A program made the position numbers and the translations under genes. Under the pieces are notes generated by a model. The model was not told the DNA's origin. It did no database searches and saw only the letters and a list, made by a program, of their open reading frames with translations. Shown one piece after another: positions 1 through 13,500 of a DNA stretch of 64,000 nucleotides. The stretch is from the NCBI RefSeq assembly GCF_014851395.1, contig NW_024041039.1, positions 2,924,360 to 2,988,359 on the forward strand, given 5' to 3'. Source of the stretch: Micropterus salmoides (taxonomy: Eukaryota > Chordata > Actinopteri > Centrarchiformes > Centrarchidae). Every line of letters starts with the position of its first letter. Within the stretch, counting starts at the first letter, position 1.

Positions 1-299
1 TGGAGTATCAAATGCAAAAGCAAACATATGCAAAAAGACACTTAAAACCAAAACCTCCCAGACCCAGCTGTGTGTTTCTACTTGTGATCTGATGTTCACT
101 GTGCAGAGCTACTGACCGCTGTGCTGCTGGATCTCTCGCACTGATTAACCAGCTGATGGCTTCTCTGGCACAGTTTAGTCACCGTGAGGTCAGACGGGCT
201 AATCATTTTGTGTTTTTTATATTCTGTCTCTGGAACAAATGTTGCAGGTTTATATACACTGTCAATAAATACAGAGTTGTTCTCTTCGCCTTTGACACT

Positions 300-379
300 G
301 CAAGTTGTTGCGTCATCACAGCAAGTTGTTGCATCATCACAGCAAGTTGTTGCGTCATCACAGCAAGCTATTGCGTCAT
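300..379. repeat. 21-bp tandem repeat, about 3.8 copies
   Basis: Units start at 300, 321, 342 and 363 and are nearly identical. Each carries TTGCGTCA or TTGCATCA (308, 329, 350, 371), the reverse of C/EBP-ATF composite sites TGACGCAA/TGATGCAA. Confidence 0.9.
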
Positions 380-2243
380 TTTACCTGGCTCATCAAACTC
401 AGAGAGAAAGTGCATGTTCTTCATCTGTCCACGTCAGTCAGTTACATTATGTAGCACTCAAAAGCCTTGGGTTAATGATTTGGTATCTGATATTAATCAG
501 GAGCTTGCACATTCTGTGAATTACTGTAACTGGTGGTGATTCTGTGGGATTTTGGCTGATTAGTTTCAGGAACTATGGATCCCAAGGAACTAAATCAACA
601 ACTGAATGACCCCTTTTATGGGGGTTTTATTAGGAAACCATGACCATCAGGCAAAATAGGTTCATTAGAGAGCTTATTTTTGGATACAATGGACACTAAA
701 CACCCGTATCCCTCTCCTAAATGTCTCTTAATTTTTCTGAGGTGCTTGATCATACGAGGATTCTAAGTTAGGCTCACCATACCTTCTTAAATGCAAAAAC
801 CTGTCTTCCTTTCAACTTGATGAATACCTCCTGTTCATGAGCAGGTGCACACAACATTCATTATATTTGAACACTAGTATAACCAAAGCTAGTTCTCCCC
901 CATTTGTGGGCCTATTTCATTCACAAAAATGTCACCAAGATCAAAAAGATGAATAAGCTAAATCTTTTGCTTTTGTCTGCTGTCCAAAATCAGCAGACAA
1001 AAGCATAATGAAAATAGCAGTGTCAATAGTTGCAGGCTATCACAGGAACAGAACAGAAAAGTGCCACTGAAGAACAAACCTGCTCTAAGGAGTGGTTCTC
1101 GCATGATGCCCATTGTGTTCTGTGTACTTTAGTTCTGTAAGACATTGATGTTTGAATAGATGTTGTAAAGAAGACATAAAGACGGCTGAAAATGCCTGAA
1201 AGGTGAGACGTCTGTCTGCAAAGTAGTGACTGTCTGCCCTATGTGTACTGTGATTACTTTACTGCTTCAGTGTGTAACTGTGCAGCAAATGAAGTTGGGT
1301 TTAGTTTCACTAGTTCATAGTTTTTTAAACATCATTATATATTACGAGACATTGCTATTCACAGTCCTATTATTGATATTACAAGCAGTCAGTGGTTGCT
1401 TACGGTGTGAATGAACATTGTACATGAGTTGTAGCAGTCCCATGTCTTGTCTTCAAGCAGTAGTAACATGCAGTGTTTCAAACACCGTGCAAAGTAGTAA
1501 CCCCAGCTTTTTGGGGGACAGGAGCTACAGTGTTAACCTGGAGTTAAATTTAAAAGGTCTATAAGTGTGTTTCTTAGTTCTTCTTTTTGTCTCATCTTGT
1601 GCAGCAGCAGGGTCTCATTTTACCGCCTGACTGTGGTTCACTCCATTAAAAAAACATCCCGTTATCTTGTGTTTTCATGTGGATTCTTGAGTGTCCTTGA
1701 ATATTAGCACAACAGCTGGTGGTAGGATGAGCCCTGTTAACTCCCATTGAACTGAATTGAGTCACAACAGCTTAATTTTGGTAGAGAGCCTGATGCAGAC
1801 AGAATTATGGCAAAATAATAAAGGAATGCAGTTTTTGGACATCTGGCTGCCACCCAGCAAGGTCTCTTTTCTGTAGTTTGTATCATCGACAACCCAGCAT
1901 CTAATGGCTACCTCTGGTACGACCAGCCTACCACCAAAGACTGATACTATCCTTATGATATGATTTCATCACTCAGCTGAATGGAGTGGGTTGTAGCTTA
2001 AAATAGAGGAAATGGTTAGCAATGTGACTAGAATCTTAAATGTTGTTTATTGTCTCAGACCAGATAATCAGCCTTTGAATCTGACTTTGTTCCAGTGCTG
2101 TTTCTCTTCACTGATCTGTCTCTTATCTGCTGGTAAAGAGGTGTATAATTCAGGGAAGTCCAGATACTAGTTAAATTACTTGCAAAGAGAATCAGTGTCA
2201 ATTTAAAAAAGTTTAACCATCATAAACTGAGTTGCAATACATT

Positions 2244-2430
2244 ACATTTATTCATTTAGCTGACACTTTTATCCAAAGCGACTTACAATTGCTATATATG
2301 TCAGAGGTCGCACGCCTCTGGAGCAACGAGGGGTTAAGTGTCTTGCTCAGGGACACATTGGTGGATGGGTCGCAGGGAGACATCAAAGGCATGTGTCTTA
2401 TCCATTGCGCCATCACTACCCCGCACCGCA
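2244..2430 (-). mobile_element. tRNA-derived SINE, copy 1
   Basis: Diverged copy of the element at 3809-4008, with an internal deletion removing the B-box part. On the minus strand it starts with a tRNA-like TGGCGCAATGGATAAGAC and ends in the widespread fish tail that reads CATTTATTCATTTAGCTGAC on the plus strand. Confidence 0.65.
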
Positions 2431-2563
2431 ACCGTAGCCTTCCTTAAAGCACCTTAAGAGTCCACAGCCACGCCAGGGGCGTTGTTAGGTTCTATGTAAG
2501 CACAATTGTGCTTTATGTTACATGCTAATGTTAACATGCTAAATTGATGTATACCATGTTCAC

Positions 2564-3228
<665 letters not shown>

Positions 3229-3808
3229 ACAAAACTAAAAGTACATCTACGACTGAATGTAATGTCTTGACTTTTGCAGGTATTTGGTGATAAATTAAAG
3301 TATTTTACACATTTTAAGTTTGCACTGATGGTGCCAGGAGTTCACCAAAAGTTATTACAGCTCATCCTGTGGCATGAATGTCTTCATGGCAATCCAGTGA
3401 ATAGAACAAGTTCAATATATCAGTCTGGAGCAAAGTGTTGGACCGACTGACCAACATTGCCGTCCCTACAGTTACGCTGCCAGCATGGCACAAAAAACCT
3501 ACCCTGTCAGAGACGTATGCTATTAGCAAGATGTCAAAGTCCACATTTTCCTTGTTGTTCTCTAGATTAGCTAATCAGACTTTTTTGGGAGATATATTTC
3601 AACATGTAGCGATGACCTGATTTAGAATGAAATGAGAAAAAAATAAATCTTTGACTTTTCAACCAAACGCAAAATCCAAAACATCAAAAATAAAATGGTT
3701 TTACTTTTGCTTTTTAACCTGCAGATCACCAAATCAGTGCTTGGTGGGACCTGGTCAGTCAACTGTTTTGTGTGTTTATGGTGTAACTTGTGTTGTTTTG
3801 CTTACAAT

Positions 3809-4008
3809 TACATTTATTCATTTAGCTGACGCTTTTATCCAACGGGACTTAAAATTGCTATACATGTCAGAGGTCGCATGCCTCTGGAGCAACGAGGGGT
3901 TAAGTGTTTTGCTCAGGGACACATTGGTGGATGGGTCGCAGTGGGGGACTGAACCTGGGTCTCTCACACCAAAGGCAGGCGTCTTATCCATTGCTCCATC
4001 GCCACCCA
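3809..4008 (-). mobile_element. tRNA-derived SINE, copy 2, next to the esr2b exon
   Basis: On the minus strand it has an A-box-like TGGAGCAATGGATAAGAC and a B-box-like GGTTCAGTCCC at tRNA spacing, then a unique body and the fish tail. It ends about 60 bp before the acceptor at 4069. Confidence 0.65.
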
Positions 4009-4069
4009 CACTTAAATATGGATTTGATATTTTATCCCTAACACAGTATTTCTCTCCCCTCTGCCCCAG

Positions 4070-4160
4070 GATTTGTCTACACTAGAATATGCAATAGAGG
4101 AGCCAGCTGCGTCATCAAATTCATCATCACTGTCAACATATACAGTTGATTCTCCCTGAC
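4070..4160 (+). other. esr2b: esr2b 5' UTR part of first coding exon
   Basis: A strong acceptor (pyrimidine tract then CCCCAG) ends at 4069, so the 91 bases before the ATG are probably 5' UTR of a spliced exon. An upstream non-coding exon is implied but not identified. The start ATG at 4161 has context GACATGG (G at +4) and begins MASSPGLD, typical of percomorph ER-beta. Confidence 0.6.
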
Positions 4161-4591
4161 ATGGCCTCCTCCCCCGGGCTGGATGCTGACCCGTTACCAC
4201 TGCTTCAGCTCCAGGAGGTGGACTCCAGCAAAGCCTCTCAGAGGCCGAGCTCCCCGGGACTCCTCCCCGCCGTGTACAGCCCTCCTCTGGGCATGGACAG
4301 CCACACCGTCTGTATCCCCTCTCCGTACACGGACAGTAGCCACGAGTACAACCACAGCCATGGACCTCTGACCTTCTACAGCCCATCTGTGCTGAGCTAT
4401 GCCAGGCCGCCTATCACTGACAGCCCGTCATCTCTGTGCCCCCCCCTTAGCCCATCAGCCTTCTGGCCCTCCCACAGCCACCCCAACATGCCCTCGCTGA
4501 CTCTGCGCTGCCCTCAGCCTCTTGTCTACAATGAACCCAGCCCACATGCACACTGGCCGGAGCCCAAAGCCCACAGCATCAACCCCAGCAG
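4161..4591 (+). CDS. esr2b: esr2b coding exon 1: A/B domain
   Basis: Encodes residues 1-143 plus two bases of codon 144. Begins [20 protein letters not shown] and holds the conserved [11 protein letters not shown] and [10 protein letters not shown] patches of fish ER-beta. Donor AG|GTAGAT at 4592 leaves phase 2. Proline/serine-rich, as expected for the ligand-independent AF-1 region. The ATG at 4161 is chosen because a reading extended upstream in this frame would need a non-ATG start. Confidence 0.95.
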
Positions 4592-7500
4592 GTAGATCTA
4601 CCAACACTTACCCACTGATGGAAACACTATAGCAATACCACCTACAAACCGTCTGCCTGTAACGTTCTGTCTTTCAAATGGACCTCGAGAGGCTTTGTCC
4701 CATGCTGTCATAAAAGATGTTTTGTTGCAAAAGAAAAGGGGCTTCATATTTGTATTCGGGTAACCGTGCAGTCAAATCTTAAGTATGTGGTGTGGCTTGG
4801 GATAAACATCTTAAATATCTTTGCTTTCGTTGCCTCATAGCTGAGCATGTTCCTTTTAATGTATGCTACTAATCAAATTAGACCTTTTCAGATCAGCTAA
4901 CTTTCACAAACCTGTTGTCAAGACAGAGAGAGGTACCACAAGATCAGAAGAACGGAGCTACAACAGAGTGGTCTGGAGCAGAGACTGACCTCAGCTGCAT
5001 GCTGTTTAAAATATACTAGAAAATAAAATTTCATGGACTCTATTTAATTGCCAGCAAAATGGGACTGGGAGAGCAATTCTCAGCAGGGGCAAATATTACT
5101 AACTGGTGCAAATGCTTTCACAAAATAAAGGAATAATAATTAATAATGAATTTAACAATTGGATAAGTCTTTGGAAAAAACATGCTAAATTGTTCAGATT
5201 ATTTTGAAGATGCATTTTGATGGACGTCTGTTGGCTCATCATTAATTTAGTAAACATGAATTTCTTCTATACTGACAACATTAGTACGCACTGTACTGTC
5301 TACTTGCGAAGCACAGTGTAATTAAAGATTATTTTCATGCAAAACAGAAACCCCAATTTGGAAAAACATAATGGCGGGAGTTTTTTTTCATAAATAATTT
5401 GGTATTAACCCCGTAAATTAGATACATGTATTGGGATAGAACTCTGCTGCTGTAGTCTTTCTTTTAAAAAATAACTTTTTTTCATATTTGCTGTCACTAT
5501 ATCCAGACAGATAATGTTAAAAAAAAAAAACACACCTGCATCCTCCTACTGCTCCTTATGCCATTTGCAAGTATCCACCCCTGAACAAAACAACCAATCA
5601 GAGCCAGGAGCAATCTGATTTAGTGTCATCACTGTTTTTGCAGTGCTCTCACTAAGTTGAGCTCAATATCTTCAGCAGCAAACACAACGTCTGAGAAACA
5701 ACAAGCAGGAATGAAAGATCTGCCCATCCATCCTTTGCCAACAACAGTGTATAGTACAAAACGTGTGTGATCACATCCTGGCTCCACGCAGAGTTTCGAG
5801 CTTAGTATGTTCAATGTCATTGCGATGGTATTGACAGCTGGCACAGAGGAACGATGACAAACAGTGGGGAATAAAGTTTGAGCTGCCGCTGAAGCCTGAG
5901 GCCACGAAGCATCGCAGGGGCTTCTTTGAGAAGATACGTCGGCAAGTGAGAGGGACAGGAGGCTTTGCGAGGCTTGTTCCAGGGAGAGCGAGCCCTACGC
6001 AGGCTGAAATTGGGGTTTGGTGGGCGGGATTTAGCGGAGTGATACGAGCAGCGGAGAGAGAGGAATTGTTACCGACTGGTGCTTTAATACCAGCTAATCG
6101 CAGATCCCCCTAGTGAGGCTTAGTTTTTTTATTTCATCTTTATTTATTGAGGTTAAAATCTCTTTTCCAAGACTGACTCGAGTACAAGAAACATTCACCA
6201 CAACAATAAACCACAACCGTAAACCACAACAACCACCAGTAAAATAAGCACAGTAAAAACTGAATCAGATAATCAGTTCCTGAACCCAGGTCTGCCAACA
6301 TTGCGTTAGGTAGTGACTGGATCGTGTACTGTAGTTACGAGATTTAAAGAAGAGAAGAGATGTGAGTTAGAGCTTTATAGATAAATAACATGAGATGGCT
6401 TTTCCTTCTAGACTCCATCCAACTAAGGTATAGAGAGAACAATGATGATTAGAAATTTTGTCATTTGTGATAAAGCGTCAGTGTTGCACAGGATTTACCT
6501 GCTGAATGCTGATGTGACAGCACGACAGTACAGAATGTCTCCGTAGTCAAGGACAGCCAAGAAGGTTGATTTGCACAGTAGATTTGCAGTTGGTTGAAGA
6601 CGGACACCCGTTAATTCTTTTGCAAGTTGTATATATTGTTGTTGTTGAACGTAAAGACATAGACTGCAATGACAGCAGAGGCAAAATAACAAAGATGGTT
6701 TAAATATGCTTCAGCTAAGATGACTGGATGATTGGAAAACCTGCATGCAGAAGACAGGTGGACACAGTGTGATGACTTCATTTGACTTTATTTACTCTAA
6801 CCACATCAGTTGATTTAGGATTTATCTCTTTCTCTGTAGTTATACTGTGTATGTCTGTATATCTGTGCTACCAGTGGATGGATGCTGGAGATTTATACCA
6901 TTATGTTTAAATGATGAATTTTCCAGTTGACTGAAACGCGGTTGTGGAGACATTTTCAGCGAAAGAGCACCTCTTGAAAGACTAATGACAGGTGAATGAC
7001 AATCCTAAATGTCAAGTTGTCCCTTTTCACCAAGTCTGTGTTTCTTCCTGCAGCTCCATCCTCGGTTGTAACAAGCCGCTGGGGAAGAGATTAGAGGAAG
7101 GAGTGGAAGGCGTGAACTCCTCCTTGTGTTCTTCTGCGGTGGGGAAAGCCGACATGCACTTCTGCGCTGTGTGCCACGACTACGCGTCCGGGTACCACTA
7201 CGGTGTGTGGTCTTGCGAGGGCTGCAAGGCTTTCTTCAAGAGGAGTATCCAGGGTACACGCTCTGTGTTTCTGTCCATGTTTACTCACCATTTATCCCTC
7301 TTCTTCATCCACCAAAAGAATTCTGCAGCATGTCTTTCCTTTTTTCAGGACACAATGACTACATCTGCCCCGCCACAAATCAGTGCACTATCGACAAGAA
7401 CCGCCGTAAAAGCTGCCAGGCCTGCCGCTTACGTAAATGCTACGAAGTGGGCATGATGAAGTGCGGTAGGTGCTCACCTTTTTATAATAATTGGGTTGTT

Positions 7501-10500
7501 TTGTCATTGTACAGCAGCACTAAGGTTTAAGCACTCAAGAGAGGAAAGCTGGAGAGTGTTACCTGTGAGCTCATTGTGTCATTTGAACTTTAGTAGTTAC
7601 GCTTCCCTTTCTTGCCTTGAGTTCGATGAAAAGATGGATACCACCATGTCTGACCGTTAACAGGCTACTGCCATCCCAAAACTAGCTGCACTAAGACTAG
7701 AAAAACCCTTTCAGACAGCCAGCTGCAGGTCTTTATGCTAAGTTTAGCTAACCATCTGGGTGTATCAGTGTTTCCCATTAATTAACGAGACCATGGCGGC
7801 CCGCCACAGTCTAATTAGCTCCATCATAGTTTCAAAATGAACTGAAAATATTTTTACACATCTCATAACAACATTACAGACCTCTAACGTGTCTTGTGGA
7901 CGCTGCTGTGAGCTCGCACGCTCACACTCCCATCCGACTTGAGACAACCACTTTTCTTTTGAGATACCGCTAACCGTCTGTTTCTGTTTGTGAGAAGGCA
8001 ATTAGGCTAGATTAAGCTAAATTTGGAGTGCACACGTATTCAAGCCTTTATGGTAAATCCACTGAAGCGGCCCAGAGCGAGCTGACAGGCAGGTTAGAGA
8101 CTTTATCCTGTCAGTTTCTTTTTACAAAGTGTTGCAGTATGAGAGGCTGTGAAGTCTGTGAACCACATTATTTATCAAACTGGGTCGGACTTAATTAATT
8201 TAGCGCGAGCAGGAAACACATGTGACAACGTGGGGTTTTCAAAATAAGGCCTCTATACAGGGTGTAAGATTAATTGGATTATATTCACAGAAAGTATAAA
8301 ACATGTCCATTAAAAGGAAAAAAAACAACAACAGTAAGATGTTTGGGAAATTACTTATTCTATTTTCTATTCTTTGATTTAGGGTTGCTGGAAAAACTGT
8401 TTCATCACCATTTATAGCTCTACACTGGGTTTATGATTAAATAGTTTACTAGAGCTCAACATTGTTTACAAGAGTGCAAAGTTCTTCATAGATAGCCTCT
8501 TAATTTTGTACCAAATAGATGCATTTAGCTTTAAAATGTACAAAACTTTCTCCAACACCCGAGAGAGTCCGAGGCCGACCCACCATAGTCTCTTAACATC
8601 CTGTGTATCTTCATATTTAAAGGATAGATAGTCCAGAGGTATCAGTCATCTTAGTCTCTGCAAGAAAGTGAATATGTCCCAAAAATGTCCCAAACATTTC
8701 CCAAAAGGTCAAACAATTAAAGAGAGCTGCTCAGTAAAAACCAAAGCTGTGCAAATGACAACCAAGCTTCTCCGCTCGGTTGACAGCAACTGGACAAAAG
8801 CTTCTGACTGATGGAAGAGATCTCCACAATTTGAGGGTTCTGGGTTCATACTCTATGTTAAAAACAACCCACAAGACACAAACAATAAAACAATCCAAAA
8901 CAAAATAGCAGCTTGCACATTCTTATCCAGTGCTGGTGTCCAGATTTGAGCTTGCAATTTGAAAATCTGCACGACTTATTTCCTTGTAGATTTGTCTAAC
9001 TGATTCCAGATAGTGGCAGTCTGCCCTTGAAAGCAGAACTTTTGTCTGCTGGGATTTCCAGGAAATTTTGATCCCACTATTTGTAAGAATGAGATGCTGA
9101 CCGTGAGATTTCTCTCGAGTATGGGAAGGCAATTAGTCAATTTGTCAGTTCAAGCCATTTATTGTTCGTCAGTCTTTCTACGGTTGATTACTCTGGGAAT
9201 CTGGTCAAACCTTTGTAACACTTCAGCAGTGGTGGGAACCAGGCTTTTCCATACTTGTCTTAGTGAAAAAGGAACATAGTGTGTTTTTAAACGTCTTTGC
9301 ACCCAAACCAGCTTCCACTCAGAGGTCTAGAAAGAGCCTGCTGCTAATAGTCGGGGAGTTTCCGATATATCTGTGTTTTTAAGAAAGATGAAAGTGGATT
9401 TATGTTTTTATCCTTGTTTTGAAGCTGCTGGTAGCCGATATTTAGTTTTATCACTTTGGATCACATGAAACAAGAACCATGTCACCTTACAGTCCAGTTC
9501 TCCTGCTGTCGTAATACACCAGGTGTAAGGCGTGAACGCTGCAGCTATCGAGGAGCCCGACACCGCCGTGGTGGACTCCAGCCTCGGGATCCCACAGGCA
9601 GGGGTTTGGTCCGGATGGGGCTTGGTTCTCGTGCCCAGCGGCATCTCCACCTTGAGGCTCCCCTTGCCCCGCTCACCTCCCTCCCTCAGGCGAACCATGT
9701 CCACCCCTCGGCCATGAGCCCAGAAGAGTTCATCTCCCGCATCATGGAGGCGGAGCCCCCTGAGATCTACCTCATGGAGGACATGAAGAAGCCCTTCACC
9801 GAGGCCAGCATGATGATGTCCCTCACCAACCTGGCAGACAAGGAACTGGTCCTCATGATCAGCTGGGCTAAAAAGATCCCTGGTAAGATCAAAGCTGTCA
9901 AGTCTAATCTTGAGATGAATCCTCATTGCATATTTTTCAGCTCATCCAATCTTGGAACCGTTTAATATGAATGTTCAACTGTGTGTCTCAGACTAAACTG
10001 GACATTGAATAGATTTTGTCCAGTAAGATTTTAAGTAAGTGTAGTTATGCTTTGTCTTTTCTTGAGCACAGTTTCAGTTGTAGCCTCTGTATGTAAAGGT
10101 TCAAAAACAAATCAGAGATTTTGTTAAATAAAACTAATTAACTGTTATTTAATAAAACGAATTAATTGTAAATGAAAAGCTAAATGTAATTGTTAATTAA
10201 ATATTTAGTTGGTTCAAGATGAATATGTAAACTCAAGAGGCGCAACTGTAAAGTATTTTTTTTTTTCTGAATCAAGTTTAATTTCTTAAGATTAAATAAT
10301 TAAAATTTAATTTTTAAATTAAATGTTAATTACAAATGTTTTCGTTCAACTGACATTTCACCTTCTCCTTTTTTTTAGACAACGTTTCTAATTCGTAGGA
10401 TATAACCTAAAACTTCAATTAACAGCCGCCGACCCCGTTTCCTGGCCTGGTGTGGGAATGCATTTAGACAAATAAACGCAGGTCTCCATTAAACACCTTG

Positions 10501-13500
10501 GTCTGGTTTTTATAGAAGTTCTTTGGATGTATAAAACCTCCTAAACCCCGCGGTGTCGCCCGCTTTAGCTGCTTCTAAGCTGCTTAGATCGTTAATACAA
10601 ATATTAATGTTTAAACGTATGATCAATGTGTCAGTGTGGATATGCTGCACATCGTTACATCGGTTAGATTCTCCACAATTCAATCGTTCAATTCATTTAA
10701 CAGAAACAACGAGCCCCAAAGTCTGATTCTTATAGATTTACAGGTGTAACCTGCCTGGTAGGAGAGAAAATAGTGCTGACTCCCGTTAGCTTTGAAGCGC
10801 TCGTTAAGTCTGAATGTGTCTGTTCCTGATTATTTATCTTCCTTTAGTCTGTGAGGGTCCACCGATCAAAAGAGTCAAAACAGCTTTTCATAAAAATTCT
10901 TCCAAGTTATGAAACCTGTCATGTGAAGTGCTCTGTCTAACTTCTGCCACACGTCTCTCATCCTGCACCTTGTTGTTGGGTATGTTTGTTTTCCTTACCT
11001 TGCTGCCTACAAAATAAAAGTGCATATACCGTCTGTCGGAGCTAGATCAAATGAATGACGGTCAATTCAGTGAATTTAGCTAATAAAAGCCCGGGCTATT
11101 AATCAAAGTTTTATGGTAATTATTAACCTTTTTATGTCTATAGTTAGAGGCTGCAATTAGTCTTTCTTGACTGACTGATCCAGTTTTTCTTTCTCCACTT
11201 CCCTATACCTTTTTATATGTTCTCCTCTCCTTTTCTTTCTTTCCCTCTGCTCTCCTCCTCTCAGCCAGTGTTCATCCCAGCAGGTGACTTCCCAGGAGAC
11301 CATTTTCCCAGATTTTTTTTCTGTACTCAGACAGAAGTGAAAATGAGTGTGCATTGTCTGCTTTATAAAAGACCTCAGAAAGCACAGACAGGTGAGCAAG
11401 GAGCTGTCAGGCAAAATACATAGTGGCTTTTCAATGATGTCATTGTAGTTACAACTACTACTGTAGCGGTGCTTTTTGAGATTACATGCATTTCTGTTTC
11501 TGTCTATAACTCATAATGGCTGGCTAATTTTAAAAGCTTAATTCACTGTAGTAGTTTCAACATACTTGTTAAGATCAGGGAGAAGAAAACGAGAAGCAAA
11601 CCTCTTGACGAAGGCAGGACTCCTGAGATACCAGCTATAACTGTTCAGTCAAGAAAGTACAAGTTAAATACTCATTAAACCACAAAGTCCTGTTTTCTGT
11701 TTGCTTTAGAGTTGTTGGAAGGCACCTTGTCCCCTGCTTCCAGTCTTGCTTTAATCTCTTTACTGAGTGCACACAAATTAAACTGATGTCATTGTCAGTG
11801 TTGGAGTATTCCTTTTAAATAAACTCATTCATCATAAAGGTAAACATAAGAGACAGAGGGAATAGTTATTTTTTTACTCGTTTGATAGAAGCTAGCAGTT
11901 CCCTCTTGCTCCCAGTCTTTTTGCTAAGCTAGGCTAAACATATCTTATCCCATGTCTTTACCGAAATACATTTCAATCAAAAGTGCACAATAGGTCAGTA
12001 CACAGAAATGCAACAATGATTTTTTTCAACATACAAAGACAACTTTAATTGCTGATGGTTAAATGCAGTTCCTGTGTATCCTGTTTCTCGTTCTGTGGCA
12101 CCTTTTTTTCTCTTCATGTTGTGTTTTGCACTTTAGGCTTTGATTCTAAGAGTGGTGGGGAAAGTGGTGCTAAAGTCATTCAGGCAAATTCAGAAAGGGG
12201 GGTGGTTGAGTGTGAGGTGTTTGTCATGTGACTCGTTAACGTCACCTGTGTAGCTTACCTACCTGTAAACCAGACAGAATCACTGAATCCTGATGAAAGC
12301 AGCACTGTCAATTAAAACCGCACTGAAGCTTTAGATGTGCATCAGTCTGAGTGAGTATCAGTCCAAATGAACATGTACCTCTGTAGACCAACTGCACAGT
12401 TTTCTCTGTAGTCACAAAGAGAGGGTTGTGAAAACAAAGACCACTGACAGCAGCTGCTGCAGAAATGTGTCTTTGTCTGTCTGTTTCATGGAAATTAAGT
12501 ATCATCTGTCATGTGACCGCTGAAACTCAAATCACTTGTCAAAATCTTAAATTTGCTGATTTATTTTCCAGTCTTGGCGTCTTTTGCAACAATGTTCATG
12601 TAGTCTTTTGTCTAAATAATTGGCAATACCTCACAGTTCTTCTTGTCCAAAGGAATCGACTAAAAGACTAACTAGGAAAAGCAAGAGCAGAGAAATGTAT
12701 TGATGCACTGAGTACTTTATCTTACTCGTCTCTTCATCCATAAAGTTTTCACCATGTTGGGGGGAAATTTTTACACTGGGTTTTGTATCCCCAGTCTGTA
12801 AAAGCTTTTTTCATTCTGAAGTGAATTTTTCCTGTAAATATGTAAATATGCTCCTGCAACTAATAATGCTTCTGAATCCAGGCAGAATATGGACACGAGG
12901 GGTAGGTTAATTCGTGGTCTAAAGCTAGACTATTTGTCTCTGTTTGGTATGTTGTCAGGCTTTGTGGACCTGAGTCTAGCCGACCAGATCCACCTGCTGA
13001 AGTGCTGCTGGCTAGAGATCCTGATGTTGGGCCTGATGTGGAGGTCGGTGGATTATCCTGGAAAACTCATCTTCTCTCCAGACTTCAAACTCAACAGGTG
13101 AGCAGGCTTGGAAATGTTTATACCTTCTGTTATAAACGGCACAATGGCTGTTTTGTGAGGAGGGGAGGGAGTTGAAAGAGACATTGGACATCACTGTCTG
13201 CAACATATATCAGATTTGAAATTTGTTTCCAAATGAGACCAAAAGAGAATTCTTCTAAAGTTCTCCTTAAGAAGTCAAGAACCCACATTTGAGCTGAAAA
13301 TAACATTGTCATTTGTTATGACTCTAAAGGCTTTAATGAAGTTGTTCATGGCCAGTGTGCAGGTTTAGAATCATTGGGTAATGTTTTTGTGAGACAGGCT
13401 CTTCTGCTCCCACATACTGAGGCTTGTTGTGTGTTTCAGATTTCCATGAAATGTTTTGCAGTCTCTTTGCTTTCTGGGAAAAAAGCTCTTATTGTGAAAC

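Noticed and set aside
156..539. Open reading frames of 111-127 codons over the 21-bp repeat
   Set aside because: They arise because the repeat length is a multiple of three; no domain, no splice context, low-complexity translation.
3809..4008. A functional tRNA gene on the minus strand
   Set aside because: A- and B-box-like parts are present but the cloverleaf cannot be closed, and the sequence continues into a SINE body and tail.
4012..4386. Minus-strand Cys/Gly-rich frame opposite esr2b coding exon 1
   Set aside because: Antisense shadow of a well-supported exon; no splice signals or homology.
5880..6100. CpG-island promoter or gene fragment in the first esr2b coding intron
   Set aside because: Locally GC-richer, but no convincing exon or promoter element, and it may be an unnamed repeat.
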